Source: Novosphingobium aureum
GTDB lineage: Bacteria; Pseudomonadota; Alphaproteobacteria; Sphingomonadales; Sphingomonadaceae
DNA: 64,000 bases
Direction: 5' to 3'
Assembly: GCF_015865035.1 (NCBI RefSeq)
Contig: NZ_JADZGI010000002.1
Location: forward strand, 1 to 64,000
Part shown: positions 1-9,314 of the stretch, piece after piece
Numbering within the stretch: position 1 is the first letter of the stretch
How the letters are laid out: every line of letters begins with the position of its first letter
The notes under the pieces: model-generated
Seen by the model: the letters and a program-made list of their open reading frames with translations, nothing else
Told to the model about the DNA's origin: nothing
Databases searched by the model: none
Translations under genes and position numbers: made by a program

Positions 1-100
1 CGCACCCGTGCGCCACTAAGCCCGAAGGCTTCGTTCGACTTGCATGTGTTAGGCATGCCGCCAGCGTTCGTTCTGAGCCAGGATCAAACTCTCAAGTTTG
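1..100 (-). rRNA. rrs: 16S ribosomal RNA, 5' end (partial)
   Basis: Read on the minus strand, the first about 100 nt begin near CAAACTTGAGAGTTTGATCC and run into the universal GGCTCAGAACGAACGCTGGC block, then the conserved CACATGCAAGTCGAAC segment. This is the 5' end of 16S rRNA; the rest lies outside the left edge. The short helix around the AAGCCTTCGGGCTT segment is of the kind found in sphingomonads. The exact mature 5' end cannot be fixed from sequence and is placed by analogy with other 16S genes. Confidence 0.97.
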
Positions 101-743
101 GGTCCAATCTCACAACAGGACGAACCAAAGTCCGCCACCTGACGTAAAATTAATTCAGGGGTCAATTACCCTGCACATATCTAAACGTATGGTTACGTAA
201 GGACATGTATCAGGTAACGACTAATAACTGCCACCCCGGGCCCTGAAGCCCCGGGAGCAGGCGCCGTCGCCCACATGTCCCTTCATCAAATACCGACAAT
301 GTCAAAGACCACCAAAACATCAGCCTCCGAGACGGAAACTGGCGGACAACCATCGTCCCCCGTTCCTTGCGACCCGGGGGACCAGCTGTCCGTCTATCTT
401 GGCGACCGCCCCGGTTTTCCGTGTGTTTCGGAGTGTTCCGCTGCGGTGAGAGGCCCTCTAAGGGACCATTCCGATTCGGTCAAACCCTTTTTTTCAAAAA
501 AGTGTCAGACGCTCTCGGAGGCGGCTGCTGACCTTCGAGGACAGAGATGGGGAGCCCTTCCCTCATTTCAAGACCGAGCCCCGCGCAGGCCTCGATGCAG
601 CATCGCGCGGGCGTGGCATCCGGATCAAACGCGCCAGCGGAATCTCTAAGCTCCTACCTATTGTTTACCCGACTGGCATAAGAGCCGCTATGAGACTGCA
701 GGCGAGAAACATCTCTCCGCAGCGCAAGGAACAGGGGTCGCGC
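101..743. other. rRNA operon upstream region without a gene
   Basis: About 640 nt between the 16S 5' end and the divergent glycosyltransferase. It holds the minus-strand rrn promoter (separate entry) and, nearer the rRNA, AT-rich leader around 145-200. The frames open here show no recognisable protein and are best read as chance. The promoter of the plus-strand glycosyltransferase pair should lie somewhere in 500-730, but I cannot pick out a convincing box. Confidence 0.6.
455..499 (-). promoter_or_regulatory. Candidate rRNA operon promoter
   Basis: On the minus strand an A-rich tract (486-499, UP-element-like) is followed by TTGACC (478-483) as a -35 box, a 17-nt spacer and TAGAGG (455-460) as a -10 box. 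The start would lie about 350 nt upstream of mature 16S, a normal leader length. The A-tract plus TTGAC arrangement fits strong alphaproteobacterial stable-RNA promoters; it has not been tested. Confidence 0.5.
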
Positions 744-1763
744 ATGCCGTCACCGGCGGTCAGTGTCATCATGAGCGTCTACAACGGCGCACGCTTTCTC
801 GATCTCGCGATCGACAGCGTGCTGGCGCAGGACTTCACCGAGTTCGAATTCATCGTCCTCGACGATGGGTCGAGCGACGCCTCCCCCGCCATCATCCGCG
901 AGCGTGCTGCGCGTGATGCGCGCATCGTGCCGATCCTGCGCGAGAACCGCGGGCTCATCGTCAGCCTTAACGAAATGATCGAGAAGGCCCGCGCGCCGAT
1001 CATCGCGCGCATGGATGCCGACGACATCTGCCAGCCCACCCGCTTCTCAGAGCAGGTCGCATTCCTCGAGGCCCACCCCGACTATGGCGTGGTGGGCACC
1101 TGGAGCGAAGACATCGGCGAACACGGCGAGAAGCTGCATCGTACCGGCCCCGACCATCCGGTCACGCACGAGGAGTTGCTCTCCTTCATCCCGATCAACG
1201 GTCCGCTGATCTGTCATCCGGCAGCGATGTACCGGCGCGAGGTCGTGCGCAGCGTGGGCAGCTATCACGCAGCTTTTCGCCATTGCGAGGATCTCGATCT
1301 TTGGCTTCGCCTTGCCGGCGTCACGAAACTGGGAAACATTCCGAGGCGGCTGCTGCGCTATCGTCGTTACGGCGAACAGGTCTCCTCGCGCCATGCCACC
1401 GAGCAGCAGTACGGCGCCGCCGTCGCGCACCTGGCCTGGCGCGAGCGCGCTGCAGGCCGCCCGGACCCGACGCAAACGCTGGAAAGCCTTCCTCCGGTCG
1501 AGGCTCTCGACGAGCTGTTCGCCCGTGAGGGCGTATCGCGTGAGGTCCGCAGCCAGGTTGCGCACAAGCTTCTCTACTCGCGCCATGCGCTGGGCGATGG
1601 CGGCTTCGCACTGATCCTCGAACACGTACGCGACGGCGGTGACCATGCTGGCCTGTGGCGCACGGTCGTTCGCTTGCTGCGCTACCGCCACCCGGTGCGC
1701 GCAACCAAGCTTGCCGCAGCGCTTTGCGCGCATCGTCCTGTCCACGCCGGAGCCGCGGCTTGA
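744..1763 (+). CDS. Family 2 glycosyltransferase
   Basis: A 339-residue cytosolic GT-A glycosyltransferase. The N-terminus carries the nucleotide-sugar binding strand VSVIMSVYNGA, then LDDGSSD and the DxD-type metal site RMDADD near residue 90, all as in GT2 enzymes of surface polysaccharide synthesis. There is no membrane segment. The ATG at 744 is preferred because it sits just before the first fold strand and follows AAGGAAC; an in-frame ATG at 690 would add 18 residues of no family character. The stop overlaps the TTG start of the flippase gene, so the two are probably translated together and serve the same polysaccharide or O-antigen. The acceptor and sugar are unknown. Confidence 0.88.
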   Translation: MPSPAVSVIMSVYNGARFLDLAIDSVLAQDFTEFEFIVLDDGSSDASPAIIRERAARDARIVPILRENRGLIVSLNEMIEKARAPIIARMDADDICQPTRFSEQVAFLEAHPDYGVVGTWSEDIGEHGEKLHRTGPDHPVTHEELLSFIPINGPLICHPAAMYRREVVRSVGSYHAAFRHCEDLDLWLRLAGVTKLGNIPRRLLRYRRYGEQVSSRHATEQQYGAAVAHLAWRERAAGRPDPTQTLESLPPVEALDELFAREGVSREVRSQVAHKLLYSRHALGDGGFALILEHVRDGGDHAGLWRTVVRLLRYRHPVRATKLAAALCAHRPVHAGAAA

Positions 1764-3298
1764 ACGCATCCACGCCTTCGGCCCCGCCTACCGACGCATC
1801 CCCGGCCGCTGACAGCGGGCGCGGGTCAGCGAGCGTGAAGTCTGCGGCCCTGTGGGCCGCGGCGAGCCAATACGCGCAGTTCGCGCTCCAGTTCGTGACC
1901 TCGGTGCTGATCTCGCGCTTCTTCCTGCGCCCCGAAGAGATCGGCCTGTTCTCGGTCGCTCTTGCCGCAGCGATGATCCTCTCGATCATCCAGGACTTCG
2001 GCCTAACCCGATATCTCGGACGCCATGCCAGCGCCGACGAGGACACCGTGCGCCACTGCACCACGATCGGGGTGCTGTTTTCCTTCGCATTGGCTGGACT
2101 GATCTTCGCCCTCGCCCGCCCGGTCGCCGACTTCTACGCGCAGCCGCGCCTGTTCGCGATCCTGTCGCTCATCGCGGTATCGTATCTGTTCAATCCCTGG
2201 TCGATCGTGCCTCTGGCGCTGCTGTCGCGACGCCTCGACTTTCGCGCGACCTTCGCGGTCAACGGCGTTGGCGCTGTGGTCAACAGCGGCTGCGCACTCG
2301 AGCTTGCTGCATCGGGCTTCTCCGCCGAATCGCTGGCCTGGGCGATGATCGCGCAGGCCGTGACTCGTGCCGTGGTCGCGCAGGCACTGCGCCCGACCGC
2401 TCCCACCATGCGCATTCGGATCGAGCGTGCGCGCGAGATCGTCGGTTTCGGCTCGGGCAGCGCCCTGCTCTACCTCTCGGGCGGGATCGGCATGCGCACG
2501 CCCGACCTCATCGTCGGACGTCTGCAGGGGATGAGCGCGACCGGCCTCTACAGCCGCGGCGTCGCCCTCGCCGCGCAGCTGCACTATCTCGTCGCGGGTG
2601 CGGTGAGCGCGATCTACTATCCGACCTTTGCCCGCCTCAACGACGAGGGCAAGGCGCTTGGCCCCTACTACGAGCGCGTCGTCGCAGCGCACGGTGCGAT
2701 CGTGTGGCCGGCGATGGCACTGCTTGCCGTGCTCAGCGAGCCGGTGATCCTGCTGCTCTACGGTCCGGTCTGGGCAGGCGCTGCGCCGCTGCTCGCGCTG
2801 GTCGCAATGTCCGAGTGCTTCTTCGTCGCGCTGCCATTGCACATGGACCTGCCGATCCTGCTCGGCAGGCTGAAGCGGCTGTTCTGGCTCAATCTGGTCG
2901 ATACCGCGCTTTCGGTCGGCACGCTGATCGCCGGCGCTGCCATCAGCCTCGAGGCGGCAGCCGGCTCCCGGCTGGTCTACGGGGCGTGCTGGCTTTGCCT
3001 CTATGCGGTCTGGATGCAGCGGCTCGTAGGCTTTCGCTGGAGCGGGATCTTGCGCACCTATCTTTCGAGCGCCCTCACCGCGCTGATCACGATCCTGCCT
3101 GCACTGGCCGCGATCCACCTCTGGCGCAGCCCGCAAACACTCGGCCTCGTGCCATTCGCGCTCACCGCATTGGCGAGTGGCCTCGCCTGGCTGGCAGGGA
3201 TCTGGGTGAGTCGCCATCCGGCACGCGCGGACCTTGTTGGCATGACAGGCCATGTGCTCATGCCGGTGAGGAGCCGCCTCTTCTCCCGCACTGCCTAG
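1760..3298 (+). CDS. Wzx-like polysaccharide flippase (MATE/PST family)
   Basis: A 512-residue inner-membrane protein with about 12-14 hydrophobic segments and the layout of the polysaccharide-synthase/Wzx branch of the MATE-like exporters, beginning with SAALWAAASQYAQFALQF. Family members flip lipid-linked oligosaccharide units to the periplasm. The TTG at 1760 overlaps the stop of the preceding glycosyltransferase and has GGAG 7 nt upstream; a GTG at 1835 is the alternative. Pairing with the glycosyltransferase suggests a small polysaccharide module. It is the only flippase in the window, although the main exopolysaccharide block is more than 42 kb to the right. Confidence 0.86.
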   Translation: MNASTPSAPPTDASPAADSGRGSASVKSAALWAAASQYAQFALQFVTSVLISRFFLRPEEIGLFSVALAAAMILSIIQDFGLTRYLGRHASADEDTVRHCTTIGVLFSFALAGLIFALARPVADFYAQPRLFAILSLIAVSYLFNPWSIVPLALLSRRLDFRATFAVNGVGAVVNSGCALELAASGFSAESLAWAMIAQAVTRAVVAQALRPTAPTMRIRIERAREIVGFGSGSALLYLSGGIGMRTPDLIVGRLQGMSATGLYSRGVALAAQLHYLVAGAVSAIYYPTFARLNDEGKALGPYYERVVAAHGAIVWPAMALLAVLSEPVILLLYGPVWAGAAPLLALVAMSECFFVALPLHMDLPILLGRLKRLFWLNLVDTALSVGTLIAGAAISLEAAAGSRLVYGACWLCLYAVWMQRLVGFRWSGILRTYLSSALTALITILPALAAIHLWRSPQTLGLVPFALTALASGLAWLAGIWVSRHPARADLVGMTGHVLMPVRSRLFSRTA

Positions 3299-3505
3299 GT
3301 CCGGGCGGCCCAAGCGACTGAGGCAAAAGGCCTAGTCGGTCCGGGCCCGCCCGCCGCAGACAAGCGGAGCTCCCCTGCCGCATTTGCTGGAGGCAGACGG
3401 CGGCCTGTGCTAGATCGAACACAGCGGGAACACGCAGCGAGGCCACTGGCCATCGTCGGCGGCAGAGCGCGAAACAATCGCGCCGTCCCCGCGGGAGAGG
3501 ACGAA

Positions 3506-4441
3506 ATGATAACAACCACGACCATGGCCGCCATGGGCGCGGCGATGATGGCTGCCGCCGTCGTCACCGGCATCCCCGTCGCGCAGCCCCAGAACCAGGA
3601 CGATGCCGAACTCAGCGAAACGCTGAAGACCGGACAGGACGCAGACCTGCGCATGACCCTGCCCGTCGGCATCGACGGACAAGGCCCCTTCGACTTCCTG
3701 CTCGATACCGGATCGCAGAGCACGGTAGTCTCTACCAGCCTTGCCAGCAGCCTCGCCCTGCCCCCCGGCCCGACGGTGCGCATCATCGGCATGGCCGGAG
3801 TAAGCCAGGCAGGCACCGCGCGGATCGGGACGATCGACATCGGTCGGCGTACGGTGGAATCGCTGGTCGTGCCGCTGCTCGATCAGGAGGACATCGGCGC
3901 GCCGGGCATTCTGGGGACCGACAGCCTCAAGGACCAGCGGGTGCTGTTCGACTTCACCCGCAACACGATCACCGTCGGCAATGCCCGCGAACTCGGCGGG
4001 AACGACGGCTTCGAGATCGTCGTGCGCGCCCGTCAGCGCGCCGGCCGCCTGATCATGACCAACGGACACCTCGACGGGGTCCGGGTGCGTGTGGTGGTCG
4101 ACACCGGTTCGACCACGACGATCGGCAACCGCGCACTACAGCGCGCGCTGCGGCACAAGGAGACGGATGCGATAACCCTGCTCAGCGCGACCGGCCACGA
4201 ACTCGCCGGGGATGCCCGCGTCGCTGGGAGGCTGACGATCGACAACCTCATCGTCAACGGGACCTTCATCGCCTACGCCGATTCCCCCGCGTTCGAGGAA
4301 CTCGACCTCGTCGACAAGCCCGCGATCTTCCTTGGCATGCGCGAATTGCGCGGCCTCAAGCGGCTGGCGATCGATTTCTCGCAGGATCGCGTGCTGTTCG
4401 ACGTGCCCGTAATGAAGCCCGGCGCAATGCTACTGCACTAG
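3506..4441 (+). CDS. Retropepsin-like aspartic protease, two-domain, exported
   Basis: A 311-residue protein with a hydrophobic N-terminus likely to act as a signal peptide, then two retropepsin-like halves. Each has the aspartic-protease motif: LLDTGSQSTVV near residue 70 and VVVDTGSTTTIG near residue 200. Most retropepsins need two chains to build one site; here one chain carries both aspartates, so it could fold as an internal dimer. A GAGAGG-type ribosome site lies 5 nt before the ATG at 3506. The substrate is unknown. The gene follows the flippase by about 200 nt and may be separately transcribed. Confidence 0.82.
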   Translation: MITTTTMAAMGAAMMAAAVVTGIPVAQPQNQDDAELSETLKTGQDADLRMTLPVGIDGQGPFDFLLDTGSQSTVVSTSLASSLALPPGPTVRIIGMAGVSQAGTARIGTIDIGRRTVESLVVPLLDQEDIGAPGILGTDSLKDQRVLFDFTRNTITVGNARELGGNDGFEIVVRARQRAGRLIMTNGHLDGVRVRVVVDTGSTTTIGNRALQRALRHKETDAITLLSATGHELAGDARVAGRLTIDNLIVNGTFIAYADSPAFEELDLVDKPAIFLGMRELRGLKRLAIDFSQDRVLFDVPVMKPGAMLLH

Positions 4442-4505
4442 CGAGCGGCATCCGCACCAGCCGACTTGACGTTGCGTTGCGGCGAAGCGGGCCTACATAG
4501 CGGCT

Positions 4506-6326
4506 ATGCCACCCGACAATGCCGTTCGCTCACCCGGAGCCAGCCACGATGGCTGGCGCACGCTCGCCCGCTTCCTGCCCTACCTGTGGCCGCAGGACAA
4601 TCGGGCCCTGCGCGGCCGGATCGTGGTCGCCTGCCTGCTGATCCTCGCCTCGACCGGCGCCCAGCTGCTGCTGCCCTATCTGCTGCGCTGGGCAGTCGAC
4701 GCGATGGGCGCGAGCGGGCCCAAGCTGCTCCGGCTCGCGATGTGGACGGTGCTCGGCTACGCAGCGGGGCGTTTCGCGCAGACGCTCTTCGACAACTTGC
4801 GCAACATCGTCTTCGAGCGGGTCGGGCAGGATGCAACGCGTTCGCTGGCCGAAGGCGTCTTTGCCCAGCTTCACCGGCTCTCGCTGCGCTTCCACCTCTC
4901 GCGCCGTACCGGCGAGATCACCAAGACCATCGAGCGCGGCACCAAGAGCATCGACACGATGCTCTACTTCATGCTGTTCAACATCGCGCCCACGGTGCTG
5001 CAGCTGATCATCGTCGCGGTGATCTTCTACGTTAATTTCGGGATCGGCCTGGTCGCGGCGACCGCGCTGGCGGTGACGGCCTACATCTGGGTGACGCGCA
5101 CGATCACCGAGTGGCGCACCAAGCTGCGCGAGAAAATGAACCGGCTCGACGGACAGGCGCTCGGCCGCGCGGTGGATTCGCTGCTCAACTACGAAACCGT
5201 GAAGTACTTCGGCGCAGAGGCGCGCGAGGAAGCGCGCTACGCCTCGGCCACGCGCGAATATGCAGCGGCCGCGGTGAAGAGCGAGAATTCGCTCGGGCTG
5301 CTCAACATCGCGCAGGCGCTGGTCACCAACCTGCTCATGGCAGGTGCGCTGGGATGGACCGTCTGGGGCTGGTACCAAGGTCAGTACACCGCAGGGCAAC
5401 TGGTCTTCGTCCAGACTTACCTGGCGCAGCTGTTCCGCCCGCTCGACATGCTCGGCATGGTCTATCGCACGATCCGCCAGGGCCTGATCGACATGGCCGA
5501 GATGTTCCGCCTGCTCGACACCTCGGTCGAGGTCCCCGACAGGCCGGGTGCCCCGGCCCTCGCCATCCGCCAGCCCTCGATCGTGTTCGACAACGTCGTC
5601 TTCGGATACGAACCCGACCGCATGATCCTGAAGGGCCTCAGCTTCGAGGTACCGGCGGGGCGCAACTACGCCATCGTCGGGCCCTCGGGCGCGGGCAAGT
5701 CGACCATCGCGCGCCTCCTGTTCCGCTTCTACGATCCGCAGGAGGGGCGCATCCTGATCGACGGCCAGGATATCCGCGAGGTCACGCAGGCCAGCTTGCG
5801 CGCCGCTATCGGCATCGTTCCGCAGGACTCGGTGCTGTTCAACGACACCATCGGCTACAACATCGCCTATGGCCGCGATGGCGCGGGCATCGACGAGGTC
5901 GAGGCAGCCGCACGCGGCGCGGCGCTCATGCCGCTGATCGACAGGCTGCCCCAGCGCCTCGAGACCGAGGTCGGCGAGCGCGGGCTCAAGCTCTCGGGCG
6001 GCGAGAAACAGCGCGTCGCGATCGCGCGCACGCTCGTCAAGAACCCGCCGATCCTGATGCTCGACGAGGCCACGAGCGCACTCGACACGCGCACCGAGCA
6101 GGACATTCTCGCCACCTTGCAGCGTGTCTCGCGCGACCGCACGACGCTCTCGATCGCGCACCGCCTCTCGACCATCGCCGAGGCCGACCGCATCCTCGTG
6201 CTCAACGAGGGCCGTCTCGCCGAAAGCGGAACGCACAGCCAGTTGCTGCGCGCAGAAGGCCTCTATGCCGAGATGTGGGCGCGCCAGGCGACCGAAGCCG
6301 CCAACATCGAGGAAGCCGCGGAGTAG
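4506..6326 (+). CDS. Atm1/HMT1-type ABC exporter (fused membrane and ATPase domains)
   Basis: A 606-residue half-transporter. A six-helix exporter domain fills roughly residues 30-330. The ATPase domain follows with Walker A GPSGAGKST, signature LSGGEKQRVAIARTL, Walker B ILMLDEATSALD and switch histidine in IAHRLSTI. The order and the segment RRTGEITKTIERGTKSID match the Atm1/HMT1 branch, whose bacterial members export glutathione-linked metals or sulfur species across the inner membrane as homodimers. All catalytic residues are present. The transported compound is inferred from family only. Confidence 0.92.
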   Translation: MPPDNAVRSPGASHDGWRTLARFLPYLWPQDNRALRGRIVVACLLILASTGAQLLLPYLLRWAVDAMGASGPKLLRLAMWTVLGYAAGRFAQTLFDNLRNIVFERVGQDATRSLAEGVFAQLHRLSLRFHLSRRTGEITKTIERGTKSIDTMLYFMLFNIAPTVLQLIIVAVIFYVNFGIGLVAATALAVTAYIWVTRTITEWRTKLREKMNRLDGQALGRAVDSLLNYETVKYFGAEAREEARYASATREYAAAAVKSENSLGLLNIAQALVTNLLMAGALGWTVWGWYQGQYTAGQLVFVQTYLAQLFRPLDMLGMVYRTIRQGLIDMAEMFRLLDTSVEVPDRPGAPALAIRQPSIVFDNVVFGYEPDRMILKGLSFEVPAGRNYAIVGPSGAGKSTIARLLFRFYDPQEGRILIDGQDIREVTQASLRAAIGIVPQDSVLFNDTIGYNIAYGRDGAGIDEVEAAARGAALMPLIDRLPQRLETEVGERGLKLSGGEKQRVAIARTLVKNPPILMLDEATSALDTRTEQDILATLQRVSRDRTTLSIAHRLSTIAEADRILVLNEGRLAESGTHSQLLRAEGLYAEMWARQATEAANIEEAAE

Positions 6327-6572
6327 AGACGCCCCCTCGCTCCGCGCCCGGCCGCCTCGTGGGCGCGCCGGGTTGCATTCGTGCGCGCGCTTGGGCAAGA
6401 GTCGGCGCACTCGCATGGACCCGGTGAAATTCCGGGTGGCTATCCCGGCCGCCGATCCGCCGGGCAACATCATCCATAACCGAACGTCGCACGGGAGCCG
6501 GGGGCCGTCAGCATCATGCAGGCGGAACGGGACCCGCGAGGGGGACGGTCGTGGGCATGATGCGGAATTTCA

Positions 6573-8063
6573 ATGACTGACACGCTTGCTCGATACCGCC
6601 AGGACTGGCTTGGCAACATCCGCGCCGACGTACTCGCCGGTACGGTCGTCGCCCTTGCACTGATCCCCGAGGCGATCGGTTTCTCGATCATCGCCGGGGT
6701 CGATCCGGCCGTGGGCCTGTGGGCCTCGGTGGCGATCGCCATCGTCATCTCGTTCACCGGGGGACGCCCGGGCATGATCTCGGCCGCGACGGCCGCGGTT
6801 GCCGTGCTGATCGGCCCGCTCGTGCGCGACCATGGGGTCGAGTACCTCTTTGCCGCGACGATCCTCATGGGTGTGTTCCAGATCATCGCCGGACTGCTGC
6901 GGCTCAACCTGCTCATGCAGTTCGTCTCGCGTTCGGTGATCACCGGCTTCGTCAACGCGCTCGCGATCCTGATCTTCATGGCGCAGTTGCCGCAGCTGAC
7001 CAACGTGACCTGGGAAACCTACGCGATGGTGCTCGCTGGCCTCGCGATCATCTACCTGTTCCCAAGGATCACCACCAAGGTGCCCTCGCCGCTGGTCTCG
7101 ATCGTGGTGCTCTCGGTCGTCTCGATCGCGATGGGCCTGCCGGTAAACACGGTCTCGGACATGGGTGAGCTGCCCTTGGGCCTGCCTTCCTTCGCGCTGC
7201 CGCAGGTGCCCATCACACTCGAGACGCTGCAGATCATCGCTCCCTATTCGCTGGCGATGGCTGCGGTCGGCCTGCTCGAATCGCTGCTCACCGCGCAGAT
7301 CGTCGACGACATGACCGGCACCGATTCCTACAAGCGCTATGAATGTCGCGGACAGGGCATCGCCAACATCGTCGCCGCACTGTTCGGTGGCATGGGCGGA
7401 TGCGCGATGATCGGGCAGTCGGTGATCAACGTCACCTCGGGCGGGCGCGGGCGCCTGTCGACCTTCATCGCCGGCTTCTTCCTGTTCATCCTGCTCGCCG
7501 TGCTCGGTCCCTGGGTGGGCCGTGTGCCGATGCCCGCGCTGGTCGCGGTGATGATCATGGTCTCGATCGGCACCTTCTCGTGGAACTCGATCCCCAACCT
7601 GCGCCGCCATCCCTGGCAGAGCTCGCTGGTCATGGTCTCGACCGTCGTCGTCGTCGTCGCCACGCATGACCTGTCGAAGGGCGTGATCGTGGGCGTACTG
7701 CTCTCGGGCATCTTCTTCGCGCAGAAGGTCCAGCGCCTGTTCCGCGTCGAGCGTACCGTTTCCGAAGACGGCAAGCTCGCGACCTACACCGTCTCGGGCG
7801 AGATTTTCTTCGCCTCGGTCCATCGCTTCATCGAGCAGATGCAGGCCGAGCAGGAGACCGCGAGCGAGGTCGTGATCGACATGACCCATGCGCACCTATG
7901 GGACATTTCCTCGGTCGACGCGCTCGACAAGGTCGTGGGCAAGCTCGATCAGGGCGGCGCGAGCGTACGCGTGCGCGGGTACAACACCGCAAGCGCGGAC
8001 ATCGTCGACAAGTTCGCGCTGCACGACAAGACCGGCTTCGAGCTAGGAACCGTCCCGCACTGA
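6573..8063 (+). CDS. SulP-family inorganic anion transporter with STAS domain
   Basis: A 496-residue inner-membrane protein. The first about 390 residues are hydrophobic SulP transport helices, with the family segment around AGTVVALALIPEAIGFSII at residues 20-40. The C-terminal 100 residues form a STAS domain, including VVIDMTHAHLWDISSVDALD, where a regulatory residue lies in eukaryotic relatives. SulP proteins carry sulfate, bicarbonate or other anions, usually with sodium or protons. The sequence does not tell which; a bicarbonate role is as likely as sulfate. It stands alone, 246 nt after the ABC exporter. Confidence 0.9.
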   Translation: MTDTLARYRQDWLGNIRADVLAGTVVALALIPEAIGFSIIAGVDPAVGLWASVAIAIVISFTGGRPGMISAATAAVAVLIGPLVRDHGVEYLFAATILMGVFQIIAGLLRLNLLMQFVSRSVITGFVNALAILIFMAQLPQLTNVTWETYAMVLAGLAIIYLFPRITTKVPSPLVSIVVLSVVSIAMGLPVNTVSDMGELPLGLPSFALPQVPITLETLQIIAPYSLAMAAVGLLESLLTAQIVDDMTGTDSYKRYECRGQGIANIVAALFGGMGGCAMIGQSVINVTSGGRGRLSTFIAGFFLFILLAVLGPWVGRVPMPALVAVMIMVSIGTFSWNSIPNLRRHPWQSSLVMVSTVVVVVATHDLSKGVIVGVLLSGIFFAQKVQRLFRVERTVSEDGKLATYTVSGEIFFASVHRFIEQMQAEQETASEVVIDMTHAHLWDISSVDALDKVVGKLDQGGASVRVRGYNTASADIVDKFALHDKTGFELGTVPH

Positions 8064-8136
8064 GCCAGGCGTCAGGGGGAACCCGGGCCGGATACATACG
8101 TTTGCAATGGCAACGATGATCCCTCCGGAGTTCCCT

Positions 8137-9072
8137 TTGAAGCGCTTTCCCGGCCTGTCCGCTGCCCTCCTCGTCGCCGCTGCGCTAGCTCCTGCAGCGG
8201 CGCTCTTCGTTGCGGTGCCTGCAGATGCTCAGGAGACGAGCGAAACGCGTGCGATCGATCAGGTCTCGGGCAATCTCTACCGCTGGACTGCCGGAGCCTA
8301 CCATTCTTACTTCCTCGTCCATGCAGACGGGATCGTCGTGGGTGACCCGCTATCGGCCAAGGCCGCACGCTGGCTCAAGGGCCAGCTTGCCAACCGTTTC
8401 CCGGACAAGCCGATCACCCACGTGATCTACAGCCACAATCATCCCGACCACGAATACGGGGGGCGCGAACTCGATGGTCCGGGTGTGACCTTCATCGCGC
8501 AAAAGCTGGCCAAAGAAGACCTCGTGCGCACGAAGGCCGATACGCGCATCCCCGATACGACCTTCGACAAGACAATGACGCTCGACCTAAAGGACGGGCA
8601 ATCGATCGTCCTCACCTATCTCGGGACCAATAACGGGCGCGGTTCGATCACCGAGATGTTCCCGGCACAAAAGACACTCTTCGTGGTCGACTGGATCGTG
8701 TTGGGCCGCCTGCCCTACCAGAAACTGCAGGGCTACGATCTGCCGGGCATGATCGATTCGACCAGGGCAGTGCTGAAGATGGACTTCGACCGCTTCGTCG
8801 GCGGGCACGCAGATATGGGGAGCAAGGCCGAGGTCGAGCGCTATCTCGGCTATATAACCGCGCTCTACGAAGGCACGCGCGACGGGATCCTGGCTGGCAA
8901 ATCCTTGGCGCAGATCCAGAAGGACCTGACGCTCTCGGACTATTCCGACCTCAAGATGTTCGCGCAGTGGCGCCAGCAGAACATCGAGGGCGCCTACAAC
9001 CACATGGTCGATGACGACTACTACCTGATGCGCCCCGACGTGCCCAAGCCCGCCGGGTACAGCGCCGACTGA
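8137..9072 (+). CDS. Secreted metallo-beta-lactamase-fold hydrolase
   Basis: About 311 residues: an N-terminal signal peptide (hydrophobic run then ADAQ), followed by a metallo-beta-lactamase fold with zinc motif SHNHPDH (HxHxDH) near residue 105, a later FVVDW and the histidine in FVGGHADMG. This is a periplasmic hydrolase of the broad MBL family; the substrate cannot be assigned and it is not obviously a true lactamase. I prefer the TTG at 8137, which has CCGGAG 6 nt upstream and gives a clean signal peptide starting LKRF. An in-frame ATG at 8107 would add ten residues and has no good ribosome site. Confidence 0.85.
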   Translation: MKRFPGLSAALLVAAALAPAAALFVAVPADAQETSETRAIDQVSGNLYRWTAGAYHSYFLVHADGIVVGDPLSAKAARWLKGQLANRFPDKPITHVIYSHNHPDHEYGGRELDGPGVTFIAQKLAKEDLVRTKADTRIPDTTFDKTMTLDLKDGQSIVLTYLGTNNGRGSITEMFPAQKTLFVVDWIVLGRLPYQKLQGYDLPGMIDSTRAVLKMDFDRFVGGHADMGSKAEVERYLGYITALYEGTRDGILAGKSLAQIQKDLTLSDYSDLKMFAQWRQQNIEGAYNHMVDDDYYLMRPDVPKPAGYSAD

Positions 9073-9086
9073 GCAGCCAGCGGGCT

Positions 9087-9290
9087 TCAGCGAATGACGT
9101 CGGCCTCGTGCCAGACCACCGCCTGCGCCGCCTTCATGCAGTTCTCCGCAGTATCCCACGAGAGACTGGGCGAACCGTAAAGCCGCCAGCCCTGCTCGAG
9201 CGCCTCGGATACCCGCTCGCAGAAGGCGCGGTCGTCGGCGCCGGTCAGAAGGCGGTAGATCGGGCGGTCCTCGGGGGTCTGGTAGGGCAT
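9087..9290 (-). CDS. DUF1737 small protein
   Basis: A 67-residue protein containing YRLLTGADDRAFCERVSEAL and then GWRLYGSPSLSW, the conserved core of the DUF1737 family. No function is known. It starts at an ATG with GAGAGA upstream and lies 24 nt after the PhyH-like gene on the same strand, so it is probably the last gene of a GFA-PhyH-DUF1737 transcript. Confidence 0.82.
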   Translation of the reverse strand: MPYQTPEDRPIYRLLTGADDRAFCERVSEALEQGWRLYGSPSLSWDTAENCMKAAQAVVWHEADVIR

Positions 9291-9314
9291 GGCATCTCTC
9301 TCGTTTTGCTTGGC

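Noticed and set aside
275..649. A 124-codon frame between the 16S gene and the first glycosyltransferase.
   Set aside because: It lies across the rrn promoter and leader region, with no protein likeness.
4530..6473. A 647-codon minus-strand frame opposite the Atm1-type exporter.
   Set aside because: Shadow of the exporter's codon pattern; no recognisable domain or ribosome site.
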